Source of the DNA: an uncultured Amylibacter sp.
GTDB lineage: Bacteria; Pseudomonadota; Alphaproteobacteria; Rhodobacterales; Rhodobacteraceae
DNA length: 64,000 nucleotides
Assembly: GCA_905181935.1 (NCBI GenBank)
Contig: CAJIZV010000002.1
Location: forward strand, 496,001 to 560,000
Direction of reading: 5' to 3'
Shown here: positions 25,928 through 34,993 of the stretch, in pieces
Numbering within the stretch: position 1 is the stretch's first letter
Layout of the letters: each line of letters opens with the position of its first letter
Notes under the pieces: generated by a model
Database searches by the model: none
The model's input: the letters and a program-made list of their open reading frames with translations, nothing else
What the model was told of the DNA's origin: nothing
Program-made: the position numbers and the translations under genes

Positions 25928-26938
25928 TTAGCGGCCTAAAGCATCTAAAACACGTTGACGATAAGCAGGTGCATTACCGCCTGCTTCGTCTGCAAGTGTT
26001 TTCCAAATTTTAGTAACTGACCCAACAAAAAGATTACGATCCTCCTGAGAGAAATCTTCACCCCAAGTAACTCCACCTTCAACTAGACTTTTTCTGGCAG
26101 CTAATTCACGTTCAAAATCATCTTCATATTGGTTCGTACGATTCCAAAGATCTTCTGCTGCATTTACAATAGCTAGTTTAATATTGTTCTCAGTTTTTTC
26201 CCAACGATCCGTCGCAACACCTATTACATATGGACCCGATGCCATCGGATATAGGAACGAAGCATATGGCGCAACTTCCTGCAGTGAGACAGTATGTGCG
26301 TAAAGTGCAGGATAAAGAGCACAGTCAACAACACCAGATTTCAAAGCAACATACATTTCCGCTTGAGGAATAATTTGTGCTGCAACACCAAGGCCAGTAA
26401 AAGTTTCGACCTGATCTCGCGCCCAAACTCGAAGCTTTTTTGATTTCAGTGCCTCAATTGAACTAACGGGTTCATCACGGCAAAATACTGAGACGGATAA
26501 CATGGGTATTGCAACGTATCCAACTGAAGAAACACCCCATTCTTCAAACTCTTCCTCATATATCTCCCGAACCGTAGAAATAGCTTTTTCAAATTCCTCA
26601 ATAGATCCTATTGTTCCCTGAACAACTACTGAGCTTAGCGCAGGCGCATCTCGGCCTAAATAATTTGCCCACATTAGGCTCATTTCAACGGCTCCTTTAG
26701 GCAAAAACCTAAGTGTATCCGTATTAGGAAGACCCAAAGAGCCACCACTGTACATTTTTAACGTAGCATCACCAGCCAAAGCCTGATTTACATCGACTAT
26801 AAATCGTTCGAGCTCAGCCGACTCTGGGCGAGTTTCTGGCAAAAAGTTGTTAAACCGCCACTCTTCCGCCACAACGGATGAGACTGTTAAGCCAAGTCCA
26901 AGCACCCCCATAGAAAAAGTCTTTAGAAAAAAATTCAT
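25928..26938 (-). CDS. dctP: TRAP transporter substrate-binding protein (DctP type)
   Basis: The 336-residue precursor has a signal peptide (MNFFLKTFSMGVLGLGLTVSSVVAEE, cut near VVA). The mature DctP fold has WRFNNFLPETRPESAELERF, KLRVWARDQVETF with the family's binding arginine, and QAEMYVALKSGVVDCA near 205. The ATG at 26938 is preceded by AGGAGG-like bases in the minus strand. Upstream lies an 84-bp dyad repeat that recurs in front of the DUF6356 gene. The ligand is unknown; the downstream P450 suggests a hydrophobic or aromatic acid. Confidence 0.9.
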   Translation of the reverse strand: MNFFLKTFSMGVLGLGLTVSSVVAEEWRFNNFLPETRPESAELERFIVDVNQALAGDATLKMYSGGSLGLPNTDTLRFLPKGAVEMSLMWANYLGRDAPALSSVVVQGTIGSIEEFEKAISTVREIYEEEFEEWGVSSVGYVAIPMLSVSVFCRDEPVSSIEALKSKKLRVWARDQVETFTGLGVAAQIIPQAEMYVALKSGVVDCALYPALYAHTVSLQEVAPYASFLYPMASGPYVIGVATDRWEKTENNIKLAIVNAAEDLWNRTNQYEDDFERELAARKSLVEGGVTWGEDFSQEDRNLFVGSVTKIWKTLADEAGGNAPAYRQRVLDALGR

Positions 26939-27356
26939 GATTAATCCTCCTATAATAAGTTTAATAATAAGTTAATAATAAATTTATACCATATTATTAT
27001 AGAAATTTATCCTAAATATATTAAATAGATTATATATATTGGGATAAAATCTCATATATGGATAGTAAGCTTATTAATTTTTAATAACATTCATTCAAAC
27101 CAAATAGTTTAATTATGATATCTAATTTTATATTTTAAATACATAAAAAATATCAAAATACCTAGCAATAGTTTTTAAAACAGCATCTGTAAATTTAAGT
27201 TTAATACCACACATAATTAATAGCTATGCCCTTTCCGGGCAATATTATATGTTCCAAAAGACCACGCTCATATTATTGGGTTACAGTTTCATATAAATAG
27301 TTCTCTAGTTTTATCTTGGCTGATATTGATCTAAGATAAAAAGGCTGCATATATAG
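26939..27356. other. 418-bp intergenic region, promoter of the second TRAP operon
   Basis: No coding frame is supported. The right half is plain AT-rich DNA. The part next to dctP carries the first copy of a dyad repeat (26973-27056). The region also contains the 3' end of the DUF6356 gene's transcript. Confidence 0.4.
26973..27056. repeat. dyad-containing promoter repeat, copy A
   Basis: About 84 bases match 27617-27700 with only scattered differences; shared blocks include AAATTTATACCATATTA, ATCCTAAATATATT and GGATAAAATCT. Inside is an imperfect palindrome whose arms are TTTATCCTAAATATAT and the complement of TTTATCCCAATATAT. It lies directly upstream of the TRAP dctP gene and could be a shared operator. 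Confidence 0.65.
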
Positions 27357-27596
27357 TCAACTTCTGTTATTAATTCTTTCATGAAGCTTATAAATAATTC
27401 GCCTCGTTGTTGTTTGAAAAAGAGGTGGAAGTATTGCATGAATAAATGCAGCAATAGCTCCTATAAACATCGCAACAGAGAAACTTAAAGCAAAATAAGC
27501 ATGCTGCAAGTAAGTTTCATTTACACTTTCCGGATGCGCAAGAAATCTTTGTAATAAACTAATATTGCTGTGATTACTTTTTTTGCGAGACTGCAT
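27357..27596 (-). CDS. DUF6356-type small membrane protein
   Basis: The 79-residue protein has the conserved N-terminal FLAHPESVNETYLQHAYFALSF, given here in two parts around HPESVNETYLQH, then one long hydrophobic helix (MFIGAIAAFIHAILPPLF) and a short basic tail. This HPESVxExYxxH plus HAxxPxxF pattern is typical of a small inner-membrane family of unknown role in alphaproteobacteria. It stands alone between two gene-poor stretches and has its own copy of the dyad repeat upstream, so it may be co-regulated with the TRAP-P450 operon. Confidence 0.65.
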   Translation of the reverse strand: MQSRKKSNHSNISLLQRFLAHPESVNETYLQHAYFALSFSVAMFIGAIAAFIHAILPPLFQTTTRRIIYKLHERINNRS

Positions 27597-27998
27597 CGTG
27601 TATTCCTTTGTTAAATTAATAACAAATTTATACCATATTACTGTAGAAATTAATCCTAAATATATTGATTATATATCATATATTAGGATAAAATCTTATT
27701 AAAATATAAATATATAGAAAATACTTACCAAAATAATTATGACCTGTACTTCTTGTATAAATATTTAGGTAATTCTAAAATTTATAAAAATAATATCAAA
27801 AAAAAGAGAATAAGAATCTAAATAAATCACAGTAAATATCCAGTACTTTTTGATGTAAAACCTCAATATTTTTAATTTCAACCTAAGATTTTAAATTTTA
27901 TGAACGTGGAAACATTCACAATAATTAAACTGCCTTGATATATATATTATAAATTAAAATCCAAAAATCATCCCAAACCAGCATTCAAGTAAAATAAA
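27597..27998. other. 402-bp intergenic region with the second repeat copy
   Basis: No coding frame is supported. The first 105 bp hold the promoter and dyad repeat of the DUF6356 gene; the rest is AT-rich and contains the end of the ABC transporter operon, with no clear terminator seen. Confidence 0.4.
27617..27700. repeat. dyad-containing promoter repeat, copy B
   Basis: Matches copy A at 26973-27056 over about 84 bases. Its palindrome is better: ATCCTAAATATAT on the left pairs with ATATATTAGGAT on the right across a 12-base AT-rich spacer. It lies 20 to 105 bases upstream of the DUF6356 start codon. Confidence 0.65.
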
Positions 27999-28814
27999 CT
28001 AGTCTTTTGGGCTACCAAACGTTTGTGTTAATATTAAAAAAACTGATGATATAATAATTAGAATTGTTGAAATTGCTGCAATAGTTGGATCTATTTGATC
28101 CCTCAAAGCCAAAAACATACTACGAGTAATAGTTGAGTTATCACCTCCAGAAACAAACAAAGATATAATAACCTCATCAAATGATGTTAAAAACGAAATT
28201 AAAGATGCAGATACAACCGAAAATTTAATTTGTGGCAGTGTGATTTCGAAGAAGGCACGCAATCTGCTTGCACCAAGAGAACGCGCTACTTTTTCCTGAT
28301 TCATATCATAATTACTCAAAGCAGAGAGTACAATAATCAAGACTAAAGGCATGGCAATTAAAGAATGCCCTAAAACTAGTCCCAAAATACTATTAACCAT
28401 GTTAAATTGGACATAAAAATAAAATAAGCCGATAGCAACCAAGATAACAGGAACCATCATTGGTGAAATCATAATTGGAAATAAAATACTGCGTATTTTA
28501 GTATTACTATTAACTAACCCATATGCTGCCATAATACCCACAGGAGTTGCTACAAAAATTGTGAGCACACCAACTTTAACTGAAGTCCAAGTCGCCTGAA
28601 TCCAATCAATGGAATAAAAGTAGTTTTCATACCACCGTGTTGAGTAACTTTCTGGCGGAAACTCTAAATACTGGCTATCAGAAAATGACATAGGAATAAC
28701 CACTAAAGATGGGACAATAAGTAAAAATAAGATGATTATGGCAATAATATATAACCATAATCTATTCTTAAACTTAATTTGTGTCTCAGAGACGCTACTA
28801 TTCCAAATACCCAT
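27999..28814 (-). CDS. ABC transporter permease, PotC-like
   Basis: The 271-residue protein has six helices and the EAA loop ARSLGASRLRAFFEITLPQIKFS (about residues 190-212, with key residues E/A-x3-G-x9-I/L-P), which contacts the ATPase. It is of the spermidine/putrescine (PotC) type, with LVVIPMSFSDSQYLEFPPESYSTRWYENYF (in two pieces) near the N-terminus matching the family. AGGAG lies a few bases before its ATG. It is the last gene of the PotD-A-B-C-like operon. The substrate is not decided by sequence. Confidence 0.9.
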   Translation of the reverse strand: MGIWNSSVSETQIKFKNRLWLYIIAIIILFLLIVPSLVVIPMSFSDSQYLEFPPESYSTRWYENYFYSIDWIQATWTSVKVGVLTIFVATPVGIMAAYGLVNSNTKIRSILFPIMISPMMVPVILVAIGLFYFYVQFNMVNSILGLVLGHSLIAMPLVLIIVLSALSNYDMNQEKVARSLGASRLRAFFEITLPQIKFSVVSASLISFLTSFDEVIISLFVSGGDNSTITRSMFLALRDQIDPTIAAISTILIIISSVFLILTQTFGSPKD

Positions 28815-28816
28815 AC

Positions 28817-29716
28817 TCAGCTCCTGTTGCCTAGTTGATCAATTGAAACAAGCTTTGAAGCAATAAACAAAATAATCATTGTTACCCCCAAAAGCACTAC
28901 GCCAAGTGCGCTGGCCGCACCCCAACTATAATATAGTTCAATATTATCTGATATTTTCATGGCAACCATGATAACTTTACCACCGCCCAACAATGCTGGG
29001 GTAACATAAAAGCCCAAACAAAGAACAAAAACAATTAATAGCCCTGCAAATAAACCAGGTAGTGAAAGTGGAAAGAAAACTGTCCAAAACGCGCGTGTTG
29101 GCGTTGCACCAAGATTTGCAGCCGCTTTCAAACAATCTTTATCTATCGTTCGCATATTCGCATAAAGTGGCAAAATCAAAAATGGCAGCATAATATGCAC
29201 CATACCAATAAGGGTTCCAGAAGTATTATGGACAAACTTTATAGGTTCAGACCATAGACCCCAATCCACTGCCAACGAATTGATCAAGCCTTTTTTTTGA
29301 AGCAATACTAGCCAAGCATAAGTTCGCACTAAAAGGCTTGTCCAAAACGGAATAAGCACCCCAATCATACAGATGTTTGCCCACCTATTAGAGAGCTGAG
29401 ACATGAAGTAGGTCAGCGGGTAACCAAGCAAAACACAAAATAAAGTAGTTAAAAGACTAATCTGAAAAGTGGTTTTAAAAATTCGCAAGTAAGCTTTACT
29501 ATTCCAAATTCTTTGATAATTCTCCAATGACAGCGTTTCATCACGTCCAATAAAAGACATATAAAACAACCATCCAATTGGAATAATAATTAATCCAAAT
29601 ACCAATGCCAAATAAGGTACAGTAAGTCCAAAAAGAGTATATCGCTCTTTTTTGTCCAACTGATCAAGTTCAGTTTTGTTAATACCTTCTTGATTAATTT
29701 TCTGTGTTGAAGTCAT
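28817..29716 (-). CDS. ABC transporter permease, PotB-like
   Basis: This inner-membrane permease has six helices and the EAA loop AANLGATPTRAFWTVFFPLS near residue 205. The N-terminal domain has PYLALVFGLIIIPIGWLFYMSF, typical of PotB. I place the start at the ATG at 29716 (299 residues), just after the PotA-like stop and preceded by GGTGGA; an in-frame ATG at 29758 would overlap the ATPase gene by 38 bp. It pairs with the PotC-like permease. Confidence 0.88.
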   Translation of the reverse strand: MTSTQKINQEGINKTELDQLDKKERYTLFGLTVPYLALVFGLIIIPIGWLFYMSFIGRDETLSLENYQRIWNSKAYLRIFKTTFQISLLTTLFCVLLGYPLTYFMSQLSNRWANICMIGVLIPFWTSLLVRTYAWLVLLQKKGLINSLAVDWGLWSEPIKFVHNTSGTLIGMVHIMLPFLILPLYANMRTIDKDCLKAAANLGATPTRAFWTVFFPLSLPGLFAGLLIVFVLCLGFYVTPALLGGGKVIMVAMKISDNIELYYSWGAASALGVVLLGVTMIILFIASKLVSIDQLGNRS

Positions 29717-29720
29717 CAAT

Positions 29721-30797
29721 TCATTCCACCAGAAAACTGTCAGATTTTTTAAGTCCAACCGTTATCTTATTACCTATGGATGGCAAATCCTGAAGAGAGG
29801 CCGTGCCATTAGGAATGCGCATGCGAAGTATTTGATCACCATGGGAATCTGGGTCAAGTTTGATCATAAGTAACTGACTTTCGCCCTGATAAATTGACTC
29901 AACAACATTTCCAGTAAAAGTGTTACAATCTGTTGGATTATCATTTACCAAAAAGAGTTTTTCAGGACGCACAACTAACAAAAAGTCACCATTTTTTTTA
30001 ACTGAGTGTTCAACAAGAATCTTTGTGTTGCCCAAATATACATTCTTTTTACTTACTTTGACAGAAAGTAGACTAGATTCACCAATAAAATCAGCAATAA
30101 AGGCATTATTAGGGCTTTTATAAATTGCACTAGGCGTATCAAGCTGCATAAGACCACCCCCGTTTATAACAGCAATACGATCAGACATTGTTAGTGCTTC
30201 TTTTTGATCATGCGTAACATAAACAGTTGTCATGTTTAAACTGTCATGAAGCTGGCGCAGTTCAATTTGCATTTCCTCACGCAACTTTTTATCTAGCGCT
30301 GATAAGGGCTCATCCATCAGAAGAATCTTAGGCTGAAAAACAATAGCTCTAGCCAAAGCCACTCGTTGTCTTTGGCCTCCAGATAGTTCAGCAACACCAC
30401 GATGGCCAAGCCCATCTAATTTGACTGTTTTTAATGCCTCATTGACGGTTTCTTTAATTTTTTCTTTAGAAATGCCTCTTAGTTTTTGTGGGTACCCTAC
30501 ATTTTGTTCTACATTCATGTGAGGAAAAAGCGCGTAGTTTTGAAATACCATTCCAATATCACGAAGGTGAGGTGGCTTTAGAACTACCTCTTCTGTGCCA
30601 AATTTAACACTTCCATAATCTGGCCGTGTGAATCCTGCCAATACCATTAAAAGAGTAGTCTTGCCAGATCCAGAGGGACCTAAAAGTGTCAGAAACTCTC
30701 CTGACTTAACTTCAAGACTTACATCTTTAAGTGCAAAAAATTCACCATATGTTTTTGTAATATCTTTGATTGATATATTAAGCGCATCAGACTTCAT
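29721..30797 (-). CDS. ABC transporter ATP-binding protein, PotA-like
   Basis: The 358-residue ATPase has Walker [12 protein letters not shown] (about residues 39-49), Q-loop [10 protein letters not shown], signature [14 protein letters not shown], Walker [13 protein letters not shown] and the H-loop [13 protein letters not shown]-terminal TOBE domain (about 280-355) has [11 protein letters not shown], typical of PotA/CysA-type regulators of transport. It energises the adjoining permeases. A strong terminator-like hairpin separates it from the upstream binding-protein gene, which probably lowers its expression relative to that protein. Confidence 0.94.
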   Translation of the reverse strand: MKSDALNISIKDITKTYGEFFALKDVSLEVKSGEFLTLLGPSGSGKTTLLMVLAGFTRPDYGSVKFGTEEVVLKPPHLRDIGMVFQNYALFPHMNVEQNVGYPQKLRGISKEKIKETVNEALKTVKLDGLGHRGVAELSGGQRQRVALARAIVFQPKILLMDEPLSALDKKLREEMQIELRQLHDSLNMTTVYVTHDQKEALTMSDRIAVINGGGLMQLDTPSAIYKSPNNAFIADFIGESSLLSVKVSKKNVYLGNTKILVEHSVKKNGDFLLVVRPEKLFLVNDNPTDCNTFTGNVVESIYQGESQLLMIKLDPDSHGDQILRMRIPNGTASLQDLPSIGNKITVGLKKSDSFLVE

Positions 30798-30814
30798 AAA
30801 TTTATCTTTCGTTT

Positions 30815-30840
30815 AAAAAAGGGAGGGTAAATACCCTCCC
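30815..30840 (-). terminator. attenuator between the PotD-like and PotA-like genes
   Basis: On the minus strand GGGAGGG-TATTTA-CCCTCCC forms a GC-rich 7-bp stem followed directly by TTTTTT. This is a clear intrinsic terminator inside the operon, between a binding-protein gene and its ATPase gene. Partial readthrough would give much more binding protein than transporter. Confidence 0.85.
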
Positions 30841-30853
30841 TCATAATAATTTT

Positions 30854-31912
30854 TTATTCAGTCATCATTTCAGTATACATTTCAGCAGCAACTGTGCGCC
30901 ACTTAGCATACCAATCCTGGCTAATTGTAAGCTGATGCTTAGCATTGTCTGGATGGCTTGGTAAAGCTTTAGCAAGCTCATCTGGTATTAAACCAAGTTC
31001 ATAGGTCTGTGCATTAGTTGGACCATAAGTAATGTACTTGGCAAATTCCGCCATATATTCTGGCTTCATCATTTCGTTAATAAATTCCATAGCTAAATCT
31101 TTATTCGCTATACCCTTTGGAATTCCGTAACCTTCCCAATCCATTATGCCAGTCTTATAATCATAAGATACTTTGGCACCATCTTTTTTAGCAACATCAA
31201 AACGACCATTCCAACCTGTTGTCATGTCCACTTCGCCGTCTTTCATTAACTGCGCATGCATAGCACCAGACGTCCACCAAACATCAATATGATCTTTGAT
31301 TGATCTAATTTTATCCAAAGCACGTGTAATACCTTCTTCGCTGTCAAGAACCGTATAAACGTCAGCAATAGCAACACCGTCTGCAAGCAATGCAGTTTCT
31401 AATTGTCCATCTACCTTTGAGCGCATTGCACGAGTACCAGGGAATTTTTCTGTATCATAGAAATCTGCCCAAGATCTTGGACCATTTTCGCCATATGTTT
31501 CAGTGTTCCAGGCTGCAACAACTGAGAAAATATCAGCACCAGCACAATAATCACTAAACATTCCAGGTAAGTGATTACTTACATCAATTACAGAGTAATC
31601 CAATTTTTCAAGAACACCTTCAGCGCCCCCAGAAGCACAGCTTCCAGATCCACTAGAGAAAATGTCAAACTTATCTGCGCCAGATTTCACCATCAACTTA
31701 ACGTCTGAAATTCCACCATAAGTGTCTTCATTTATTGTGATGCCCATTGCTTTACCAGCAGGTTGAAAAATACCAATTGATTGTGCATTTTGGTAGGCTC
31801 CACCCCATGAAACAATACGAAGATCTTTAGCAATCGCCACAGACGATACTGATAGTGCTCCAGCTATGACAGCAGTCATGGCTATATTTTTATAGTTTTT
31901 TGTAATTTTCAT
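30854..31912 (-). CDS. ABC transporter substrate-binding protein, PotD-like
   Basis: The 352-residue precursor has a signal peptide (cut near SSVAIA) and the PotD-type fold, starting KDLRIVSWGGAYQNAQSIGIF, with a C-terminal GIPKGIANKDLAMEFINEMMKPE. The SWGGAY start is shared with spermidine/putrescine-type binding proteins of the family. AAGGGAG lies seven bases before the ATG. Its upstream partner on the strand is the PuuB-like oxidase, and the strong attenuator downstream fits a high-copy binding protein. The ligand is likely an amine or related cation, by context only. Confidence 0.9.
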   Translation of the reverse strand: MKITKNYKNIAMTAVIAGALSVSSVAIAKDLRIVSWGGAYQNAQSIGIFQPAGKAMGITINEDTYGGISDVKLMVKSGADKFDIFSSGSGSCASGGAEGVLEKLDYSVIDVSNHLPGMFSDYCAGADIFSVVAAWNTETYGENGPRSWADFYDTEKFPGTRAMRSKVDGQLETALLADGVAIADVYTVLDSEEGITRALDKIRSIKDHIDVWWTSGAMHAQLMKDGEVDMTTGWNGRFDVAKKDGAKVSYDYKTGIMDWEGYGIPKGIANKDLAMEFINEMMKPEYMAEFAKYITYGPTNAQTYELGLIPDELAKALPSHPDNAKHQLTISQDWYAKWRTVAAEMYTEMMTE

Positions 31913-32008
31913 TATATACTCCCTTTTGATTTTTAGTCTTTAAATAACCGTCTTTATGCCTTTTATATTTCTTCCAATTCACGGCATAAACTGAATTGGT
32001 TTTTCGTT

Positions 32009-33352
32009 CTACGCAGCTACTCTCCTTGCAGCTCGTTGATATTGAATGCGATCTTGCATACGGTACCAGGACACTACAGCAGGTAAAAACCACGGCCTCC
32101 CCGTGTATAATGGACGTGTTGGAAAAGGTAGGCCTTCAAATGCCGTTTTACCTTCAGCTAACCCTAGTACTTTTTGTCCAAGCCGCATACCGAGATAGCT
32201 GGCCATGGAAACGCCAGATCCACAATAACCCATAGAATAATATATACCGTTATGTTGTCCAGTGTGAGCTATTTCATCAAAGGTATAAGCGACCGTACCG
32301 GTCCAGGAATGCGAAATTCTAGTACCCTGAAGTTGAGGGAAAATTCGACACATATCATTTAACAGTTTTGGACCACTCAATATTGGGTTGGTTTCTGTTG
32401 CAGAAACGCGGCCACCAAATAAGATCCGCTTGCGGTCTGGGGACGTTCGGTAATAATAGACAACTTTGCAGGTATCACTGGCAATGCGGTTGGTTGGGAA
32501 TAAGGTATCTACCAAGGAAGGATCTAATTCTTCTGTAGCAATAATGTAACTCCCAATAGGAATAACCCGCCTTTGTAACCAAGGCGTTAAATTAGACGTG
32601 TAACCATTAGTGGCAACGATCACATCACGAGCCTTCACTTTCCCTTTTTGCGTTGTGATAATAAAGCCATCAGAACTTTGCTCTATATCGAGCACAGCAC
32701 AATGGCCTACCACATCAGCCCCAGCTTCAATCACTCGTTGAAGTAGTCCCCGATGATACTTACCTGGATCTACAGATGCATGGCGTGGAAAAACAACTCC
32801 TCCATGATAAACCTCTGAACCAAGTTCCTTTAACTGTTCATTACGAGTAACGGCATAGGCTTCAATCCCTTCAGTTCGACTAATTTTTTCTGCATCACGC
32901 GTAATTAATTCATAATGTTTTTGAGTGTGTGCCGCATGATAGCGTCCCCCTCGAAAAAAATTACAATCAATCTTCTCAGACACAACAAGATCTTCTATCC
33001 AATTTAGAGCATTTTCACCCTCTCGTCTGATTGCAAGCCCCTTCTCGTTACCAAACTTTGCTGAAAGTTTTTCCAATGACGGCTTAATACTAGTGCTAAG
33101 TTGTCCACCATTTTTAGTGCTACACCCGTGTCCAGGCTCACCAGCGTCAAGCACAACAGTGGACCGACCACCTCGCACTGTTTGAAAAGCTGCATTTAAA
33201 CCCGTATATCCCGAACCAACAATCGCTACATCAACCTGACGCGGAGGTTGTGCGCTAATATCATCAAATTCGGGGAGGCCCTCAAGCCAATAGGATGTTT
33301 CTTTACGATTCTGAGACCAGATTGATTCATCAAATTGTTTATATTTGTTCAT
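32009..33352 (-). CDS. PuuB-like FAD-dependent oxidoreductase
   Basis: The flavoprotein has VDVAIVGSGYTGLNAAFQTVRGG, ending in VVLDAGEPGHGCSTKNGGQLS, then a C-terminal GIYYSMGYCGSGVSMASYLG loop. These match the DAO/gamma-glutamylputrescine oxidase (PuuB) group. It probably oxidises an amine or N-methyl amino compound and gives H2O2 or reduced carrier. The start is uncertain: ATGs at 33352, 33367 and 33418 are all in frame and none has a good site; I chose 33352, where MNKYKQFDESIW resembles the family start (447 residues). It is 96 bp upstream of the PotD-like gene, so uptake and oxidation of the same amine are likely. Confidence 0.82.
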   Translation of the reverse strand: MNKYKQFDESIWSQNRKETSYWLEGLPEFDDISAQPPRQVDVAIVGSGYTGLNAAFQTVRGGRSTVVLDAGEPGHGCSTKNGGQLSTSIKPSLEKLSAKFGNEKGLAIRREGENALNWIEDLVVSEKIDCNFFRGGRYHAAHTQKHYELITRDAEKISRTEGIEAYAVTRNEQLKELGSEVYHGGVVFPRHASVDPGKYHRGLLQRVIEAGADVVGHCAVLDIEQSSDGFIITTQKGKVKARDVIVATNGYTSNLTPWLQRRVIPIGSYIIATEELDPSLVDTLFPTNRIASDTCKVVYYYRTSPDRKRILFGGRVSATETNPILSGPKLLNDMCRIFPQLQGTRISHSWTGTVAYTFDEIAHTGQHNGIYYSMGYCGSGVSMASYLGMRLGQKVLGLAEGKTAFEGLPFPTRPLYTGRPWFLPAVVSWYRMQDRIQYQRAARRVAA

Positions 33353-33857
33353 AAAGTAATAAACCATTGTCTCATAAAGACATCCCCTGTTACGACTTTC
33401 ATTTAGCCTAGAATTCAAACACTAGAAAATGAAATTGGATTTAGCAAACAAATAATCTTTGTTACGTAACGTAAGTATTAGGCTTTAATTAATAAAAATA
33501 AGATTCAGAAGATGTATTAGCTATAAAATCGAATTATATTTTCTGTTAATTTGTGAATTAAGCGAATATTTTACCCAAAATAATTCTAGTTGTAATTTTT
33601 TTGATTGCAATAAAGGGCACCTACCATGCAAATAAACGAGATTTAACACAAATAATTTATTTCATGGTGAAAGATTAAAAGGATCATCTTGACATTTATC
33701 AGATACTATTTGTTGTATAATAAACTTCAGCAAATAACGTGGTTAGAAAATCCAAAATATATTGACTAAATTGAGTGATTGACGAAAAGACCCAACAAAT
33801 AGATCATTTGTTCATTAAATAAATTTTTTAATAAACAAATAAAGAAAGACATTTTGC
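33353..33857. other. divergent promoter region of the PuuB-like and DddQ-like operons
   Basis: About 500 bp of AT-rich DNA between divergent genes, without a credible coding frame. It contains a 13-bp palindrome at 33462-33474. Some of the left end may be coding if the flavoprotein starts further upstream. Confidence 0.4.
33462..33474. promoter_or_regulatory. palindrome TTACGTAACGTAA, candidate operator
   Basis: TTACGT-A-ACGTAA is a perfect dyad with one central base, standing out from the AT-rich background in the divergent region between the PotD/PuuB operon and the DddQ operon. It is placed about 110 bases before the flavoprotein ATG. No regulator gene lies beside it. Confidence 0.4.
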
Positions 33858-34442
33858 ATGGCAAATCACGACAACCTTCTCCATTTTTTAAATACATGTG
33901 GCAAAATCGTGAAAAAACACAAAAGTGAAATCGCAAATAATATTGCTGATACATTAGTTGGTTCACTAATAATGCAACATGAACAAGCGCCAACAATTGC
34001 TCCAGCTTGCCCGAACTTAAACGAGTTATTACGAATTAAGCAGAATAATTTAATTAATCTTTTAGCAAACTGCATTCATCACCTAAATTGGAGAGAAGCT
34101 GGCTTTGGTAAAATATCCACAGAGATTTCAAACCGAATTTGTGTAACTGAATTAATCGGTCCAGCTGGGTTCTTTAAACACTCTAACATAAGGATTGGCC
34201 TTTTATTGCAGGAGCCAGGAACAATTTATCCAAGGCATCAGCATGCAGCAGAAGAATTATACTTTATTCTTAGCGGAAACGCTCATTGGGGAGTTGATGA
34301 TAAAGCATTAAAACCCAAACCACCCAAAAGTTTTGTTCATCACAATTCGAACCAATCACATTGCATTACCACAGGGGGAGAACCTCTATTAGCACTTTGG
34401 GGTTGGACCGGTGATATAGACGGATCATCATATTCAATTTAA
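33858..34442 (+). CDS. dddQ: DMSP lyase family cupin, DddQ-like
   Basis: The 194-residue protein is a C-terminal cupin with a helical N-terminus. The key residues of the DMSP lyases are in place and spaced as in DddQ: Y124, H127-x-H129, E133-x-Y135 (YPRHQHAAEELY) and H168 in NQSHCI, matching Y120, H125, 129, Y131 and H163 of the structurally known DddQ. It should bind a divalent metal and use a tyrosine base to split DMSP into acrylate and dimethyl sulfide. It is the first gene of a six-gene plus-strand run. A different beta-elimination substrate cannot be excluded. Confidence 0.78.
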   Translation: MANHDNLLHFLNTCGKIVKKHKSEIANNIADTLVGSLIMQHEQAPTIAPACPNLNELLRIKQNNLINLLANCIHHLNWREAGFGKISTEISNRICVTELIGPAGFFKHSNIRIGLLLQEPGTIYPRHQHAAEELYFILSGNAHWGVDDKALKPKPPKSFVHHNSNQSHCITTGGEPLLALWGWTGDIDGSSYSI

Positions 34443-34483
34443 CAAATATATCAAAATTTATAAAAATAACAGAAAGCAACCCA

Positions 34484-34843
34484 ATGATAGATTTACAGAA
34501 CTTCAAAAACCTTGATGCTGTTAAAGTTAAAAACTTTAAACCCAAACCAACTACTCTTACTAAAGGACAAGAGGAAGCTGCCGTTCAGCTTTGGGCATCA
34601 GATGATGGGCTTACCAAAATAGGTGTTTGGGAGTGTACTCCAGGTGAATTTACTGCAGATAGAACCACTGCTGGTGAATACTGTCATATCATCTCAGGTT
34701 CTGCATCTGTTGAAAATCAAGATGGAAGTAACGCACGTGATTTAGGTCCTGGAGATCTGTTAATATTACCCATTGGTTGGAAGGGGAATTGGACAATTCA
34801 CGAACAGGTTAGAAAATTATATATTCTGCAAGCTTCCAATTAA
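34484..34843 (+). CDS. cupin protein, DUF861/EutQ-like
   Basis: The 119-residue single cupin has the DUF861 pattern: GVWECTPGEFTADRTTAGEYCHIISGSASV, given in parts as WECTPGEF, EYCHIISG and LGPGDLLILPIGWKG. Known relatives include ureidoglycolate-type and EutQ-like proteins; many have no assigned reaction. It begins 41 bp after the DddQ-like gene and is co-directional with it. It may act on a product or stabilise a partner, but I cannot assign a reaction. Confidence 0.72.
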   Translation: MIDLQNFKNLDAVKVKNFKPKPTTLTKGQEEAAVQLWASDDGLTKIGVWECTPGEFTADRTTAGEYCHIISGSASVENQDGSNARDLGPGDLLILPIGWKGNWTIHEQVRKLYILQASN

Positions 34844-34993
34844 AAATAATATATATTAATCATTATTTTTTTAGCCAAATAAAAATATATATGTAAATTA
34901 TTAAAAGGATATTTGACAATTTTTTTGTCACTATTATGTTGAATTTATTGATATTGGCGCTCTTGCTCGGACGCGGCCCAAAAGGGGATAAAA

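Noticed and set aside
29717-29758. Upstream start for the PotB-like permease
   Set aside because: It lies inside the PotA-like gene and has no ribosome binding site; the ATG at 29716 has one.
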